A DNA stretch of 64,000 nt. It comes from Pseudomonadota bacterium. Its GTDB lineage: Bacteria; Pseudomonadota; Gammaproteobacteria; Burkholderiales; Methylophilaceae. The DNA lies in contig JAGVMP010000011.1 in NCBI GenBank assembly GCA_020053735.1, positions 62,001 to 126,000 of the forward strand, in the 5' to 3' direction. The notes under the pieces were generated by a model. That model saw only the letters and a program-made list of their open reading frames with translations. It did no database searches and was not told the DNA's origin. Positions 42,213 to 50,748 of this stretch are shown here, one piece after another. A program made the position numbers and the translations under genes. Position 1 is the stretch's first letter. Every line of letters starts with the position of its first letter.

Positions 42213-42450
42213 GGCTTACTTGTTAGAAATAACCAAAAGTCCAGCAACAATCAGTGGTGTCCCACAAGCAATTCGTCATGTAATCGCCTCCTTAAGTAAC
42301 TACCAAGCCAGCAATATGGCTATCACCACACTGCCCTTATCAATTAAAGCAATGGTTGCTACATCGCCTAATTTAAGTCCTCTATAATAAAAAATCTAAG
42401 ACCCCGCTGTGGTCAGCGCCGATAAACCAAGCCAAATATAATTGACTTTT
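42213..42450 (-). pseudogene. EamA transporter pseudogene, copy B
   Basis: The segment aligns with the 3' half of the EamA gene at 26511-26933. Three codons for Trp in copy A have become stops: TGA at 42276-42278, TAG at 42300-42302 and TAG at 42396-42398 (minus strand). Similarity ends near 42440, where the sequence changes to unrelated DNA. It therefore marks the inner left border of the shared part of the duplication. The spacer from here to 42546 holds nothing else that I recognise. Confidence 0.8.
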
Positions 42451-42546
42451 TCCAAATGCGCCAACTCGCTTGCAGTTAACATCGCATAGAGAACGAAATA
42501 AAGTGCTAACCGCCTGCCAGGCAAAATTTAAACACTTGCTTGTATA

Positions 42547-43995
42547 TTATTTTAAAAATAAACGATAACTCCCGCTGTCACCAATCACTTTAAAGTTAAT
42601 TAACTGGTTATTTAAACTGGATAACTGTTTCTTTTTTACAGCAATATAAATAGGTTTATTTTTTGCTATTGCATCAAGCTCTTGTAATGTTTTAATATTT
42701 AACGATTTTCCATTACTATAAAAGCTTGCTGAAAAAGGTCGATCATTTAAAAATACGATTGGTTGCAAACTATTTTGCATTTTATAAAGTGAGATGATTG
42801 ATTTTGCGGATTTACTATCTGCCCTGTGACCTAACGTTAAAGCACTCAATATACCCAACATTATAAGCAGGCTAATTACGCTACCGAAATAGATAATTTT
42901 CTTTATCAATAAATGATCAAATTTATTTAACCAAAGCGCTAAGTACATTGCTAAAGGCGGCAACCCAGGCAGTACATACGTCCACAAAATATTGCCTGAC
43001 ATGGTAAAGAACAAACAAGGTGCAAGGCCAGCTAATAATAAAAAGTGATTTTCTTTACATTGATTGGCTACGTTATTTTTATGAATTTGTTTTTTATAAA
43101 TCCAAGCTGTTAAAGGAAGCATAAAGCTCCATGGTAATGCGCCGTAAATTAGGTATAGCCAAATGACACCGTGTTTAGTTGCATGAGCACTGCCATACAT
43201 ATCTCCTTTCCACCCTGAAACTGTAAAACGTTGCCAATGCTCGCCAACAAAAAAATAATTTAAAAAACCAGGTGTATGCTGTTCAGCAATTAAATACCAA
43301 GGCAACGCGGCAGCAATAGCCAGAATTGAACCTGTTATCCAAGGTAGCCCTTGCCAAGTTTTTTTTATTGATCCTGTAGTAAGTGCCCACAAACTAATAG
43401 GAAGCAATACTAACACCCAGCCAATGGGGCCTTTAGCAAGTAACATTAAAGTTAAACCAATAAAAAAAATCCATTGCTCACGTTTTTTTTCATTTTCGAG
43501 ACCAAATAAACTCAGCCAAAAACCGCGCAACGATAAAGTACTGCCTAAACAAAGTGCCATATCAGTCATTACCGCCCCTGAAGACACCATAAACAAAAAT
43601 GATGTACTTAATATTGCGATTACATAGAAGGGATTGATCAGGCTACGTTTTGCCCAATCATAACTAATGATTACAATTAATAAAGCGGCAAAAAAATGAG
43701 GAATTCGAACAGCGAATTCATTAACACCAAATAATTTAATTCCAAAAGAAGACATCCAAAATGATAAAGGTGGCTTCCCCCAAAACGGCACTCCAGTATC
43801 AAACCATGGCGTTATCCAATCATTCGTTTCAGCCATTTTGCGCGCAATTTCACCGTATCTACCTTCAGTAGTATCCATTAACGGGTATAGGCCAAGTGAA
43901 ATTAATCGAATTAAAATTAATACAATAAGCACATACATCGTGCTTTTGCCTAAATGTAATTCGCATTCATGCCAGAAGTTTGATAATTTTTTCAT
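42547..43995 (-). CDS. GT39-family membrane glycosyltransferase (ArnT-like)
   Basis: The protein has about 482 residues with 10-12 membrane helices and an early periplasmic loop with TTEGRYGEIARKM and PFWGKPPLSFW, the acidic pair region typical of ArnT/PMT-like GT-C enzymes. These take sugar from polyprenyl phosphate and attach it to lipid A or another acceptor outside the inner membrane. I prefer ATG 43995, ten bases after the GT2 stop; a TTG at 44031 would overlap the GT2 gene. It ends the operon sulfatase-PAP2-GtrA-GT2-GT39. Confidence 0.8.
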   Translation of the reverse strand: MKKLSNFWHECELHLGKSTMYVLIVLILIRLISLGLYPLMDTTEGRYGEIARKMAETNDWITPWFDTGVPFWGKPPLSFWMSSFGIKLFGVNEFAVRIPHFFAALLIVIISYDWAKRSLINPFYVIAILSTSFLFMVSSGAVMTDMALCLGSTLSLRGFWLSLFGLENEKKREQWIFFIGLTLMLLAKGPIGWVLVLLPISLWALTTGSIKKTWQGLPWITGSILAIAAALPWYLIAEQHTPGFLNYFFVGEHWQRFTVSGWKGDMYGSAHATKHGVIWLYLIYGALPWSFMLPLTAWIYKKQIHKNNVANQCKENHFLLLAGLAPCLFFTMSGNILWTYVLPGLPPLAMYLALWLNKFDHLLIKKIIYFGSVISLLIMLGILSALTLGHRADSKSAKSIISLYKMQNSLQPIVFLNDRPFSASFYSNGKSLNIKTLQELDAIAKNKPIYIAVKKKQLSSLNNQLINFKVIGDSGSYRLFLK

Positions 43996-44005
43996 GCGTT
44001 TATGC

Positions 44006-44944
44006 TTACTTTGAACTAAAATATTTTTCAATCAGGTAAATTGGTCGTTGTTTAATTTCGGTATAAATAAGGGCGATATACTCCCCCAAAATACCAATAC
44101 AAAATAACTGAATACCGCCAATAAATAGGATAGTAATAATTAAAGTTGGGAACCCTTGCACAGTTTCATCTGTGACAAGAGTTTTTAAAATAAAATAAGA
44201 GGCATATATAAAAGTACCTCCAGCACTTATTAAACCTAACCAAGTCGCTATTTTTAATGGCATTGTTGAAAATGCTGTTATCCCTTGCCATGCTAACCTA
44301 ACTAATTTCAAAAACGGCCACTTTGAATATCCAGCTACTCGCCCATTACGCACATACTCTATGGTTGCTTGTGGGTAGCCAACCCACGCATACAAACCCT
44401 TCATAAAACGGCTACGCTCGGGAAGTTGATTCATCGCATCAATCGCTAAACGGCTAAATAACCTAAAATCCCCTACATTGTGTGGAATAGCTACTTCACC
44501 GATTTTGCCTATTAAGTCATAAAATAAACTTGCTGTTGTTTTCTTCCAATAAGTATCACTTTCCCGTGAAGCACGCTTCATATTCACTATATCGGCGCCA
44601 TTACGCCAAGCTTTTAACATGGCAGGTATAAGTGTTGGTGGGTCTTGCAAATCCGCATCGATTATAATGGCTGCTTCGCCACGACATAATTTAAAACCTG
44701 CCGTCATAGCCGCTTCTTTGCCAAAATTACGACTAAATTTTGTGTAAGCAATCTCAGGATATTGATTTCTTAAATTTAATATGATGGCCTCCGTGTTATC
44801 TGCACTTCCATCATTAATGTAAATAATTTCATAGGTGATATTTAGTGGGTTTATCACTTTAATTAACTGTTCATTAAATAAAGGCAGAGCTATTTCTTCA
44901 TTGTAAACGGGGACTATGATGCTTAGTAAAACTGACGTTGTCAT
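44006..44944 (-). CDS. GT2-family polyprenyl-phosphate glycosyltransferase (GtrB/ArnC-like)
   Basis: The 312-residue protein has a GT-A domain with LSIIVPVYNEE, INDGSADNT and IIDADLQDPP (DXD) and two C-terminal membrane helices (about 230-250 and 265-290), the layout of GtrB, ArnC and DPM1. It should load a sugar onto undecaprenyl phosphate for the GT39 enzyme. I prefer ATG 44944, which overlaps the GtrA stop (ATGA); the longer start at 44956 overlaps more. Confidence 0.87.
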   Translation of the reverse strand: MTTSVLLSIIVPVYNEEIALPLFNEQLIKVINPLNITYEIIYINDGSADNTEAIILNLRNQYPEIAYTKFSRNFGKEAAMTAGFKLCRGEAAIIIDADLQDPPTLIPAMLKAWRNGADIVNMKRASRESDTYWKKTTASLFYDLIGKIGEVAIPHNVGDFRLFSRLAIDAMNQLPERSRFMKGLYAWVGYPQATIEYVRNGRVAGYSKWPFLKLVRLAWQGITAFSTMPLKIATWLGLISAGGTFIYASYFILKTLVTDETVQGFPTLIITILFIGGIQLFCIGILGEYIALIYTEIKQRPIYLIEKYFSSK

Positions 44945-45315
44945 GTAAATGTCCAAAAACGGTTGATGGTAAAAGTTAAAATTAATGCAGCTACCGTAGC
45001 CATTAATTGCGCTAACAGATAATGTAAATGGATGCTAAAAACTGCCACTATGATTGTCTGAACAAATATACCAAGACAAGCAACCAATAAAAATTTAGGA
45101 AACACCAGTGAATGTTTGGTTTGGCTTGAAAAAGTATGATGATAATTTAGGAAGTAGGCGGTAAATGCACCATATGTACTTCCAAGTAAAGTACTTTTCC
45201 AAGGTGCTAATAAAAAATAATAAATGCAGATTAAAAATATTGCATAGTGCAACATCGTTGCAATTGCGCCAACCAAGCTGTAATGAATAAAGGATTTTGT
45301 TAACGATTTAAACAT
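44941..45315 (-). CDS. GtrA-family membrane protein (flippase-like)
   Basis: The 124-residue protein has four membrane helices and the GtrA ends FIHYSLVGAIATMLHYAIF and INRFWTFT. GtrA proteins are thought to flip polyprenyl-phosphate sugars across the inner membrane. The gene precedes GT2 and GT39, forming a complete three-step lipid-linked sugar transfer set. It starts 28 bases downstream of the PAP2 stop. Confidence 0.87.
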   Translation of the reverse strand: MFKSLTKSFIHYSLVGAIATMLHYAIFLICIYYFLLAPWKSTLLGSTYGAFTAYFLNYHHTFSSQTKHSLVFPKFLLVACLGIFVQTIIVAVFSIHLHYLLAQLMATVAALILTFTINRFWTFT

Positions 45316-45343
45316 GCTTAAAAATGGCTTGATTGTTAGTTAA

Positions 45344-46096
45344 CTAAGGTAAATTAATAGGCGAAATCAAGCGATCTAAATTCAGCTTGTTTTTTGTAAC
45401 TGGCTTGGGCATGCAGCAAGCGCTAAGGATTAATAAAACCAACCACATTGCCCATGCAGACCAAAGACTATGTGATAAGAAATGTGCACCGCGTATCATT
45501 TGAGCCCAGCCCATCACAAAACCCAACATGAGAGATATAACTAAACTGACATAGGCGAATATTGGATGAGTGCGTCTAAATGCAAAGAAGAATGCCATCA
45601 ACGCAAACCCGCCGCTTGCATGACCACCTGGCCAGCAATGACCTGCCAATTCACCTTTTGGTAAATTAGTGAACAACGGATAAAATGAAAAGGTGCCACC
45701 AAATTGGGTTAAATCCCACGGGCATGCATGCATACTTTGGCTTTTTAGAATGGAGACTGCAAGCGTGCTTAACATCATGCCCGCGAAAGCCCAACTCAAT
45801 TGACGGCGCACCAGAGCAGATAATTTTAATTCCTTGCCAAACACTGCTAGCAGAAGTGTTATTAAGGCAATAGAAATTACGAAATACCGTAATCCCAGAT
45901 GCATATATTGTGTTAAAAATAAATCATTCTTTAAACTAAAAATTTTAATTTCTACGTCGTAATAAGGCTTGATTAAATCAAAATCTAAGTTGGTTTTTGG
46001 GTAAATCCAAAGTAAAAATACCGCACAAATAATCAAATAAACTACTTGTTTGATGTGCCATGATGCGAGCGGAGATAGCTTGTCAATAACCATCAT
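45344..46096 (-). CDS. PAP2-family membrane phosphatase, copy B
   Basis: The 250-residue protein is the counterpart of that at 32899-33639, with motifs CPWDLTQFGG, PGGHASGG and RGAHFLSHSLWSA intact. The start overlaps the sulfatase stop by one base (TAATG), tighter than the two-base gap in copy A. It should act on a periplasmic lipid phosphate. Two ATG codons in tandem (46096 and 46093) serve equally well. Confidence 0.85.
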   Translation of the reverse strand: MMVIDKLSPLASWHIKQVVYLIICAVFLLWIYPKTNLDFDLIKPYYDVEIKIFSLKNDLFLTQYMHLGLRYFVISIALITLLLAVFGKELKLSALVRRQLSWAFAGMMLSTLAVSILKSQSMHACPWDLTQFGGTFSFYPLFTNLPKGELAGHCWPGGHASGGFALMAFFFAFRRTHPIFAYVSLVISLMLGFVMGWAQMIRGAHFLSHSLWSAWAMWLVLLILSACCMPKPVTKNKLNLDRLISPINLP

Positions 46097-48039
46097 TAAT
46101 GCGTGCTTGATTTAGTTGGTTTTCTTGTAAAGTGACTTAAATCACGCATTATTTGCATGTTGGTGTTAGTTTTCTTATGCAACATGGCGCTGGCTTCAGC
46201 ACCATTAAGTGCAACATCCTTTCTTGTACTCACTTTTTGCATAAAGAAGGCTTGGCTGTTTACTGGCTGAACAATTTTCACGTCTTGATCTACATAAGCC
46301 AACTTATCCCAGTCTGCGATATAGGCATGATTACGTGCTTTATCGCTCAATAAGTTGAGGCCAATACTGTAATCACTATTTGGATTTGTTACGCCTAGCA
46401 TTGGCATTAGCATTGGCATTAGGGTTGGCACAATATCGCTATGGCTGGTTAATCTAGTCACAACCTTTGCTGCTTGTTTGGGGGCATAGATTACAAGAGG
46501 CGTGCGCACTTGTTCATCGACAAATGTTGAGTTGTGGCCCCAAAAACCATGCTCCATAAATTCTTCACCATGGTCGCCTACTAAAATCACAATGGTATTG
46601 TTTGTTAAGTTTTTCTCTTTTAGATAATCAAACACACGCTTATATTGACTATCCAAATGATGCACTGCATTTATGTAGCGGTTTTTAATCGGCACAATGT
46701 CTTGACGAAGTGCCTCTTTGCTTAACGTTGCGTAGTTCAAATCATCACGATATGGCTTTGCAATCACACTTTCAGGCGGGAAAAAGTAGCGCGCGTGAGG
46801 AGACTCAAAAAACATAAAGGTAAAAAAAGGCTTTCTGGTATCGCGTTTGTCTATAAATTGAATTAGATCACTTACATTCTGCTGATCGTTTTGCCAAGAA
46901 ATTTTGCCGTTACGTTGTAAGGCCTGCATTTTGGTCTCTGGTACTTGTGCAAAAATAGTTCTATCAAACTCTGGATAACTAAATAAGGCACTAGTAAAAA
47001 AGCGCATCTGGTAATCTTGCTTCTGCATCACGTCGATGATTGCTGCACCGCGCTGCTCTTGTAAGAATTGAAACCAGTAACTGGCAGGCATACCCATAAA
47101 CATGCTAAAGACGCCTGCGCGTGTGCCATTGCCACCACTGTAATTTTGCGTAAAACGTGTGGCTTGTTTGGCAAATTGCCAGGTATTCGGCATTACTTCT
47201 TCGTTTAAAGTGTCTGCTCGCCAAGATTCTGCCGCCAGCCAAATTATGTTGTAAGGCTTTGCAGGTTTGTTAAATTGAATGGGGCTTAAAGGATAATTAA
47301 GCTTCCCTTTGATTTTCAAAGATGTGTCTCGCCTACCTGTGATTCCCATTGCTCTAAATAAGCTGCGTGAGGAAACTGTTTGGTAAAAAGGCACCGCTTG
47401 AGCCACTGATGCAAGGCCATTAGAGGTAAAACGATCAAATGCGAATGTCATGTGAAGCGCAATAACCGCAATTAATGCGATTGAAATAGCGCGCCAATTA
47501 GAGATAAATTTGAATAAATTTAGTTGGGTTACTATCTGTGTTTTGCTTAAGCGAATTGCAAAATAAAGCAAACTAATTTGCATCAAGAAAAATCCTATTG
47601 CAATCGCAGCAAAACTAGCATCAGTTGCTGAACTGCCACCCAAAGATTCTATCCCGCCCGGTGTGAATACTAGATTGAGAACAAATCCATTGATATACAT
47701 GCCATATAATGCATAAAGCTTGGCATTTGCATAAAACAGTAAGGTACTTATACCTGTGGTAATAATTGCAGTGACATAAACAGTTGTTTGATATTTATTA
47801 TTTGGTGAATCAGCTTGTTGGATTTTGACTCTGAGAAGTTTTTTTGCGAGATGTGTAATGACATAAGCTGGTATTAAATAAAATACCCCATACATCAAAA
47901 AAGCAGCAATTAAAAATGCAAATGTGAGAATGTTTTCTGTATAAATAGACTGAAACTCAATCGAGCCAGAAACTAAAAATAAGATGAGTAAATAGCTAAG
48001 AATGAAAAATAGTCTTAAAGAAGTGTTGAGCAATGGCAT
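46096..48039 (-). CDS. DUF3413-like membrane sulfatase/phosphotransferase, copy B
   Basis: The 647-residue protein corresponds to 33642-35573. Metal and nucleophile motifs (AAESWRAD, GNGTRAGVF, VGDHGEEF) are intact. A short in-frame duplication gives LMPMLMPMLGV where copy A has LMPMLGV; the DNA there repeats GCATTGGCATTA, a typical slippage event. It is first in the operon with PAP2, GtrA, GT2 and GT39 and is preceded by the conserved sigma54-type promoter. Confidence 0.86.
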   Translation of the reverse strand: MPLLNTSLRLFFILSYLLILFLVSGSIEFQSIYTENILTFAFLIAAFLMYGVFYLIPAYVITHLAKKLLRVKIQQADSPNNKYQTTVYVTAIITTGISTLLFYANAKLYALYGMYINGFVLNLVFTPGGIESLGGSSATDASFAAIAIGFFLMQISLLYFAIRLSKTQIVTQLNLFKFISNWRAISIALIAVIALHMTFAFDRFTSNGLASVAQAVPFYQTVSSRSLFRAMGITGRRDTSLKIKGKLNYPLSPIQFNKPAKPYNIIWLAAESWRADTLNEEVMPNTWQFAKQATRFTQNYSGGNGTRAGVFSMFMGMPASYWFQFLQEQRGAAIIDVMQKQDYQMRFFTSALFSYPEFDRTIFAQVPETKMQALQRNGKISWQNDQQNVSDLIQFIDKRDTRKPFFTFMFFESPHARYFFPPESVIAKPYRDDLNYATLSKEALRQDIVPIKNRYINAVHHLDSQYKRVFDYLKEKNLTNNTIVILVGDHGEEFMEHGFWGHNSTFVDEQVRTPLVIYAPKQAAKVVTRLTSHSDIVPTLMPMLMPMLGVTNPNSDYSIGLNLLSDKARNHAYIADWDKLAYVDQDVKIVQPVNSQAFFMQKVSTRKDVALNGAEASAMLHKKTNTNMQIMRDLSHFTRKPTKSSTH

Positions 48040-48076
48040 GTGAATTATTTATAGTAATTAAGTTATACCATTACTA

Positions 48077-48094
48077 TTGCAAACACCAAGCCAA
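48077..48094 (-). promoter_or_regulatory. Sigma54-type promoter of sulfatase operon B
   Basis: The 18-base -24/-12 element is identical to that at 35611-35628, 38 bases upstream of the sulfatase ATG. Conservation of this block while surrounding spacer has diverged is evidence for function. Confidence 0.7.
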
Positions 48095-48180
48095 CAACTC
48101 AAACCAATCGAAAAATCAATTAACTTATTGTTTTAATTATATATTTTATATATGCCAATAAATTAAACAATGCACAAACA

Positions 48181-48195
48181 CCGCATTATTTGCAT
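48181..48195. promoter_or_regulatory. Candidate upstream activator site (sulfatase operon B)
   Basis: Minus-strand ATGCA-AATAA-TGCGG is the equivalent of the site at 35712-35726 with one more mismatch. It lies about 89-103 bases upstream of the -24 element. Confidence 0.4.
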
Positions 48196-48206
48196 AAAAT
48201 CATTAT

Positions 48207-49233
48207 TTAACCTGCAAAATTTGCAAGAGTTAAATGCTTTGGAGAATTCATGGATAGGCACTCAGCTGGTTGACCTGCGCAGCCTTGCTTGATCTGGTAA
48301 TTATTGAGCACTGCACCACTTGCATCATATTGTTGTATCTGTAGCGCATATTGATTCATGCGCACACTCAAAAAACCATGCACAGATTCACCATATTTCA
48401 ATTGACTATCTCGATACTTAATAGGGTACAAACCAGCACCACCCCCGCCAGAAATAAAATAAAGAGGTTAGTTTTGGTTAACGATTGCTTGTTGGTTGTG
48501 GTCGTGGCCACTGATGTAAGTGTCGATTTTCGCTTCTTTGAGCGCAGGCAATATATATTGCTGCATTAGCGCAGTTTCATCGGCATGTTTGCCATAGTTG
48601 CGAACGGGGTGATGTCCTATCACTATGCGCCAAACAGGCTGTTTAGTGTTTTCTGCAAAGCTTTTCTGAATAAAGTCAGCTTGTATTTTTAATGACTCTA
48701 CATTTGGTTGAGTATCCAAAAATACAACTCGTAGTAGTGGCCTACCCCCAATACTTCCCATATCTCTTGCATAAAACTTAGCCGGCATACGCCAGCGGTT
48801 AGAACCACCATTGTGCTCAGAATAGGCTAATTCATCTTTAATTTTATTAAGCTTATCGTGATTGCCCAGTACCGCATAAAAAGGTATTGCATCTAAAAAT
48901 CTACCCGAATAAACATTTTCAAAATATGCGTTCCATACTTTGCTCTTTAAGCCCAAGTCACCGCTTGTATAAAAGTTATCTCCTAGTACAGCTATAAAAT
49001 CTAATTTCTTATTTTTTTCTGCAACCTCTTCCATTGCTTTGGCAACGCGCCATTGTGCAAAATTACCTTTACCTGCATCCCCCAAAGCAAAAAAAGTAAT
49101 GTTCTTAGATTCATTAATGTCAGATGGAATGCTTTGGTTTGGGTCTTTAATAACTAACAAAAGAAATGCGAATATAAGCGATGCTAGTATGATGATAATT
49201 AAGTAATATTTTTTTTTTTAGTAATTTTGACAT
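48207..49233 (-). pseudogene. Metallophosphoesterase pseudogene, copy B
   Basis: This is the counterpart of the gene at 35738-36763. Two defects are visible. A run of eleven A after the start (minus strand, T11 at 49209-49219) shifts the frame, whereas ten A would restore the anchor and join it to the main frame. Further on, the Glu codon of NQNEPLY is changed to TAA at 48468-48470, in frame with the C-terminal part. All metal-binding motifs upstream of the stop, including GDNFYTS, GNHDK, GHHPVRNYG and SGHDHNQ, are still recognisable, so inactivation is recent. The 230-residue piece that can still be translated lacks the anchor and C-terminus. Confidence 0.82.
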
Positions 49234-49274
49234 ATAAGACTAAGCGCTCAAATTATTGAAGTATCTGAGATACT

Positions 49275-49288
49275 GCAAATTACACGCC
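49275..49288 (-). promoter_or_regulatory. Sigma54-type promoter of metallophosphoesterase pseudogene
   Basis: Minus-strand GGCGTGTAATTTGC gives GG-N10-GC, 41 bases upstream of the original start. The core matches the copy A element at 36801-36814 in position and consensus though not base by base. Confidence 0.6.
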
Positions 49289-49352
49289 CATATTGCATAT
49301 TATTGATTTATATAGAAATAATTATTTTTCAGGTTTTTTTATACAAAAATTC

Positions 49353-49398
49353 ATGCAAACTATGCATGAGATAACTACAATTTTTGCAGGGTTTGCAG
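49353..49398. promoter_or_regulatory. Activator sites upstream of metallophosphoesterase pseudogene
   Basis: ATGCAAACTATGCAT (49353-49367) is a clear match to the copy A palindromes. A weaker TTGCAGGGTTTGCAG follows at 49384-49398, with centres about 31 bp apart. It marks the last sequence recognisably shared with copy A. Confidence 0.5.
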
Positions 49399-49678
49399 GC
49401 TTAATGTAAATACTGGGTAATGTTATCAGTAAAAATTTAGTTTGAATTGAATGACCAATAACATGATGCTGTTTTGCATATTATGTGATGATCGGTTTCA
49501 AAAAATACTTTTTAGTACTAATAATCAATACAGCAACTGTGCAACCAAATTTAGAAAGCTACGATGTTTCACACTGATCATCCTGAGCAATAAGCTTGAT
49601 AGCTATTTCGACTGGCACATCACAACACATCACCTAATTTAACCACTTGAGTTGGTTATACTCAACTTAACTAGATAA

Positions 49679-49694
49679 TTTTTTACGTAAAAAA
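49679..49694. repeat. 16-bp palindrome around ACGT, copy 1
   Basis: T6-ACGT-A6 is a perfect palindrome, identical to 63386-63401 at the other side of the conjugation genes. It lies 13 bases from the candidate nic site and could be an operator for a regulator of transfer genes or part of oriT. Confidence 0.5.
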
Positions 49695-49699
49695 CTAAC

Positions 49700-49745
49700 C
49701 TCCTAATGCAGGATAGGCAAGTTGCCGAGATTTGTCAGACAAAAT
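49700..49745 (-). other. Candidate origin of transfer (oriT) with P-type nic site
   Basis: On the minus strand CCTATCCTGCA (49707-49717) matches the nic region of RP4-type origins (CCTATCCTG-C). It directly follows the inverted repeat GGCAA-C-TTGCC (49716-49726), and a second one, TTTGTC-T-GACAAA, lies at 49731-49743. A MOB-P-type relaxase and MobC are encoded in the same element. Nicking would be expected between G and C of ATCCTG-C. Pattern match only. Confidence 0.55.
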
Positions 49746-50057
49746 GAGTAAACTGCGTCTTTTAACGATATTTTTATGCAAGCTGACATATCAATATAAA
49801 CAGTTGGTTTCACCATTCAAATTCCTTGTTCTATGAATCTTGGTTTCGTCTAGTCAGTGGGCGCGTTACAACCGCACGCTTCAATCGACTTTCGCGGCAT
49901 AAACGGTGTTTCTTATCATTTTTGGTGTGCCTATCTGCCATTTATTCCACGTTCAATTGACCGCTGAATAGCCTCGCCCTTCATTTCGCCGAACGCGGCA
50001 GTTGAGTGGTGCTGTACAAGTGCTTCGTTCATTTATCAATATGAATGGAGCATCAAA

Positions 50058-50738
50058 ATGACGATTAGCAACCCAATTTACGATTTAATCTTAGGCAACA
50101 ATCTAGAAATCATGGCAACCTTGCCAGACAATTATGTGGACTTTATTTTAACTGACCCACCCTATTTAGTGAATTATATTGACCGCACGCAACGTAGCAT
50201 TGCAAATGACATTAATGCCGATTGGTTAATGCCTACATTTAGCGAGCTGTATCGGGTGTTAAAACCGAATAGCATGATGGTTTCATTCTATGGCTGGACT
50301 AAAGTAGATTTATTTTTTGCGGCGTGGAAAGCAGCTGGCTTTCGCGTCGTGGGTCATATCGTCTATCCGAAACGTTATGCATCCAGTGCTGGCTTTTTAG
50401 CCTATCAACATGAAAGTGCGTTTTTGCTGGCTAAAGGACAACCTGAGAAGCCAAGTAAACCATTAAGCGATGTCGGCATTTGGCAATACTCAGGGAATAA
50501 ACTGCACCCGACACAGAAGCCCTTATCGGCACTCACGCCTTTGATTCAAAGTTTTACACCTGAGAATGGTTTGGTACTAGACCCGTTTGCAGGTTCAGGT
50601 TCTACTTGCGAAGCCGCAAAGCTTTGTGGTCGTCAATATATTGGTATTGAAATTGATCAACAGTACTTTGGTTTGGCCAAAGCGCGATTAGATGGCATTT
50701 CAGCTAGCATCCACAATAAATTAGCCATTAGCGCTTAA
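50058..50738 (+). CDS. Orphan adenine-type DNA methyltransferase
   Basis: The 226-residue protein has the catalytic motif TDPPYLVNY (DPPY at 33-36) and the SAM-binding motif LDPFAGSGST near residue 175, followed by GIEIDQQY. DPPY before FxGxG is the beta-group order of N6-adenine or N4-cytosine methyltransferases; DPPY favours adenine. No restriction endonuclease gene is next to it, so it may protect the element or regulate transfer. A hairpin terminator follows its stop by ten bases. Confidence 0.88.
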   Translation: MTISNPIYDLILGNNLEIMATLPDNYVDFILTDPPYLVNYIDRTQRSIANDINADWLMPTFSELYRVLKPNSMMVSFYGWTKVDLFFAAWKAAGFRVVGHIVYPKRYASSAGFLAYQHESAFLLAKGQPEKPSKPLSDVGIWQYSGNKLHPTQKPLSALTPLIQSFTPENGLVLDPFAGSGSTCEAAKLCGRQYIGIEIDQQYFGLAKARLDGISASIHNKLAISA

Positions 50739-50748
50739 TAGCATTCAA

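Larger units (their letters stand above)
37298..49398. repeat. Segmental duplication, copy B
   Basis: This block is collinear with copy A at both ends: tRNA fragment, regulator, kinase, barrel, binding protein and a dead EamA gene at the left; PAP2, sulfatase, metallophosphoesterase pseudogene and sigma54 elements at the right. The centre (42.45-45.3 kb) is different and holds GT39, GT2 and GtrA genes. Decay of two genes here, while copy A keeps intact versions, suggests relaxed selection on redundant functions. Confidence 0.85.
49399..50057. other. Boundary region between duplicated island and conjugative module
   Basis: No credible gene is present; the one frame at 49451-49642 has no recognisable features. 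The region holds the 16-bp ACGT palindrome (49679) and the candidate oriT. From about 49800 the base composition rises, and 49840-50050 may contain remnants of a decayed gene that I cannot identify. The methyltransferase gene starts at 50058. Confidence 0.5.

Noticed and set aside
49209-49219. Phase-variable on/off switch by the A11 tract
   Set aside because: A second, independent stop further downstream would keep the protein truncated even with the correct tract length.
49451-49642. Short plus-strand frame in the border region
   Set aside because: It has no ribosome site or protein features and lies in low-complexity AT-rich DNA.
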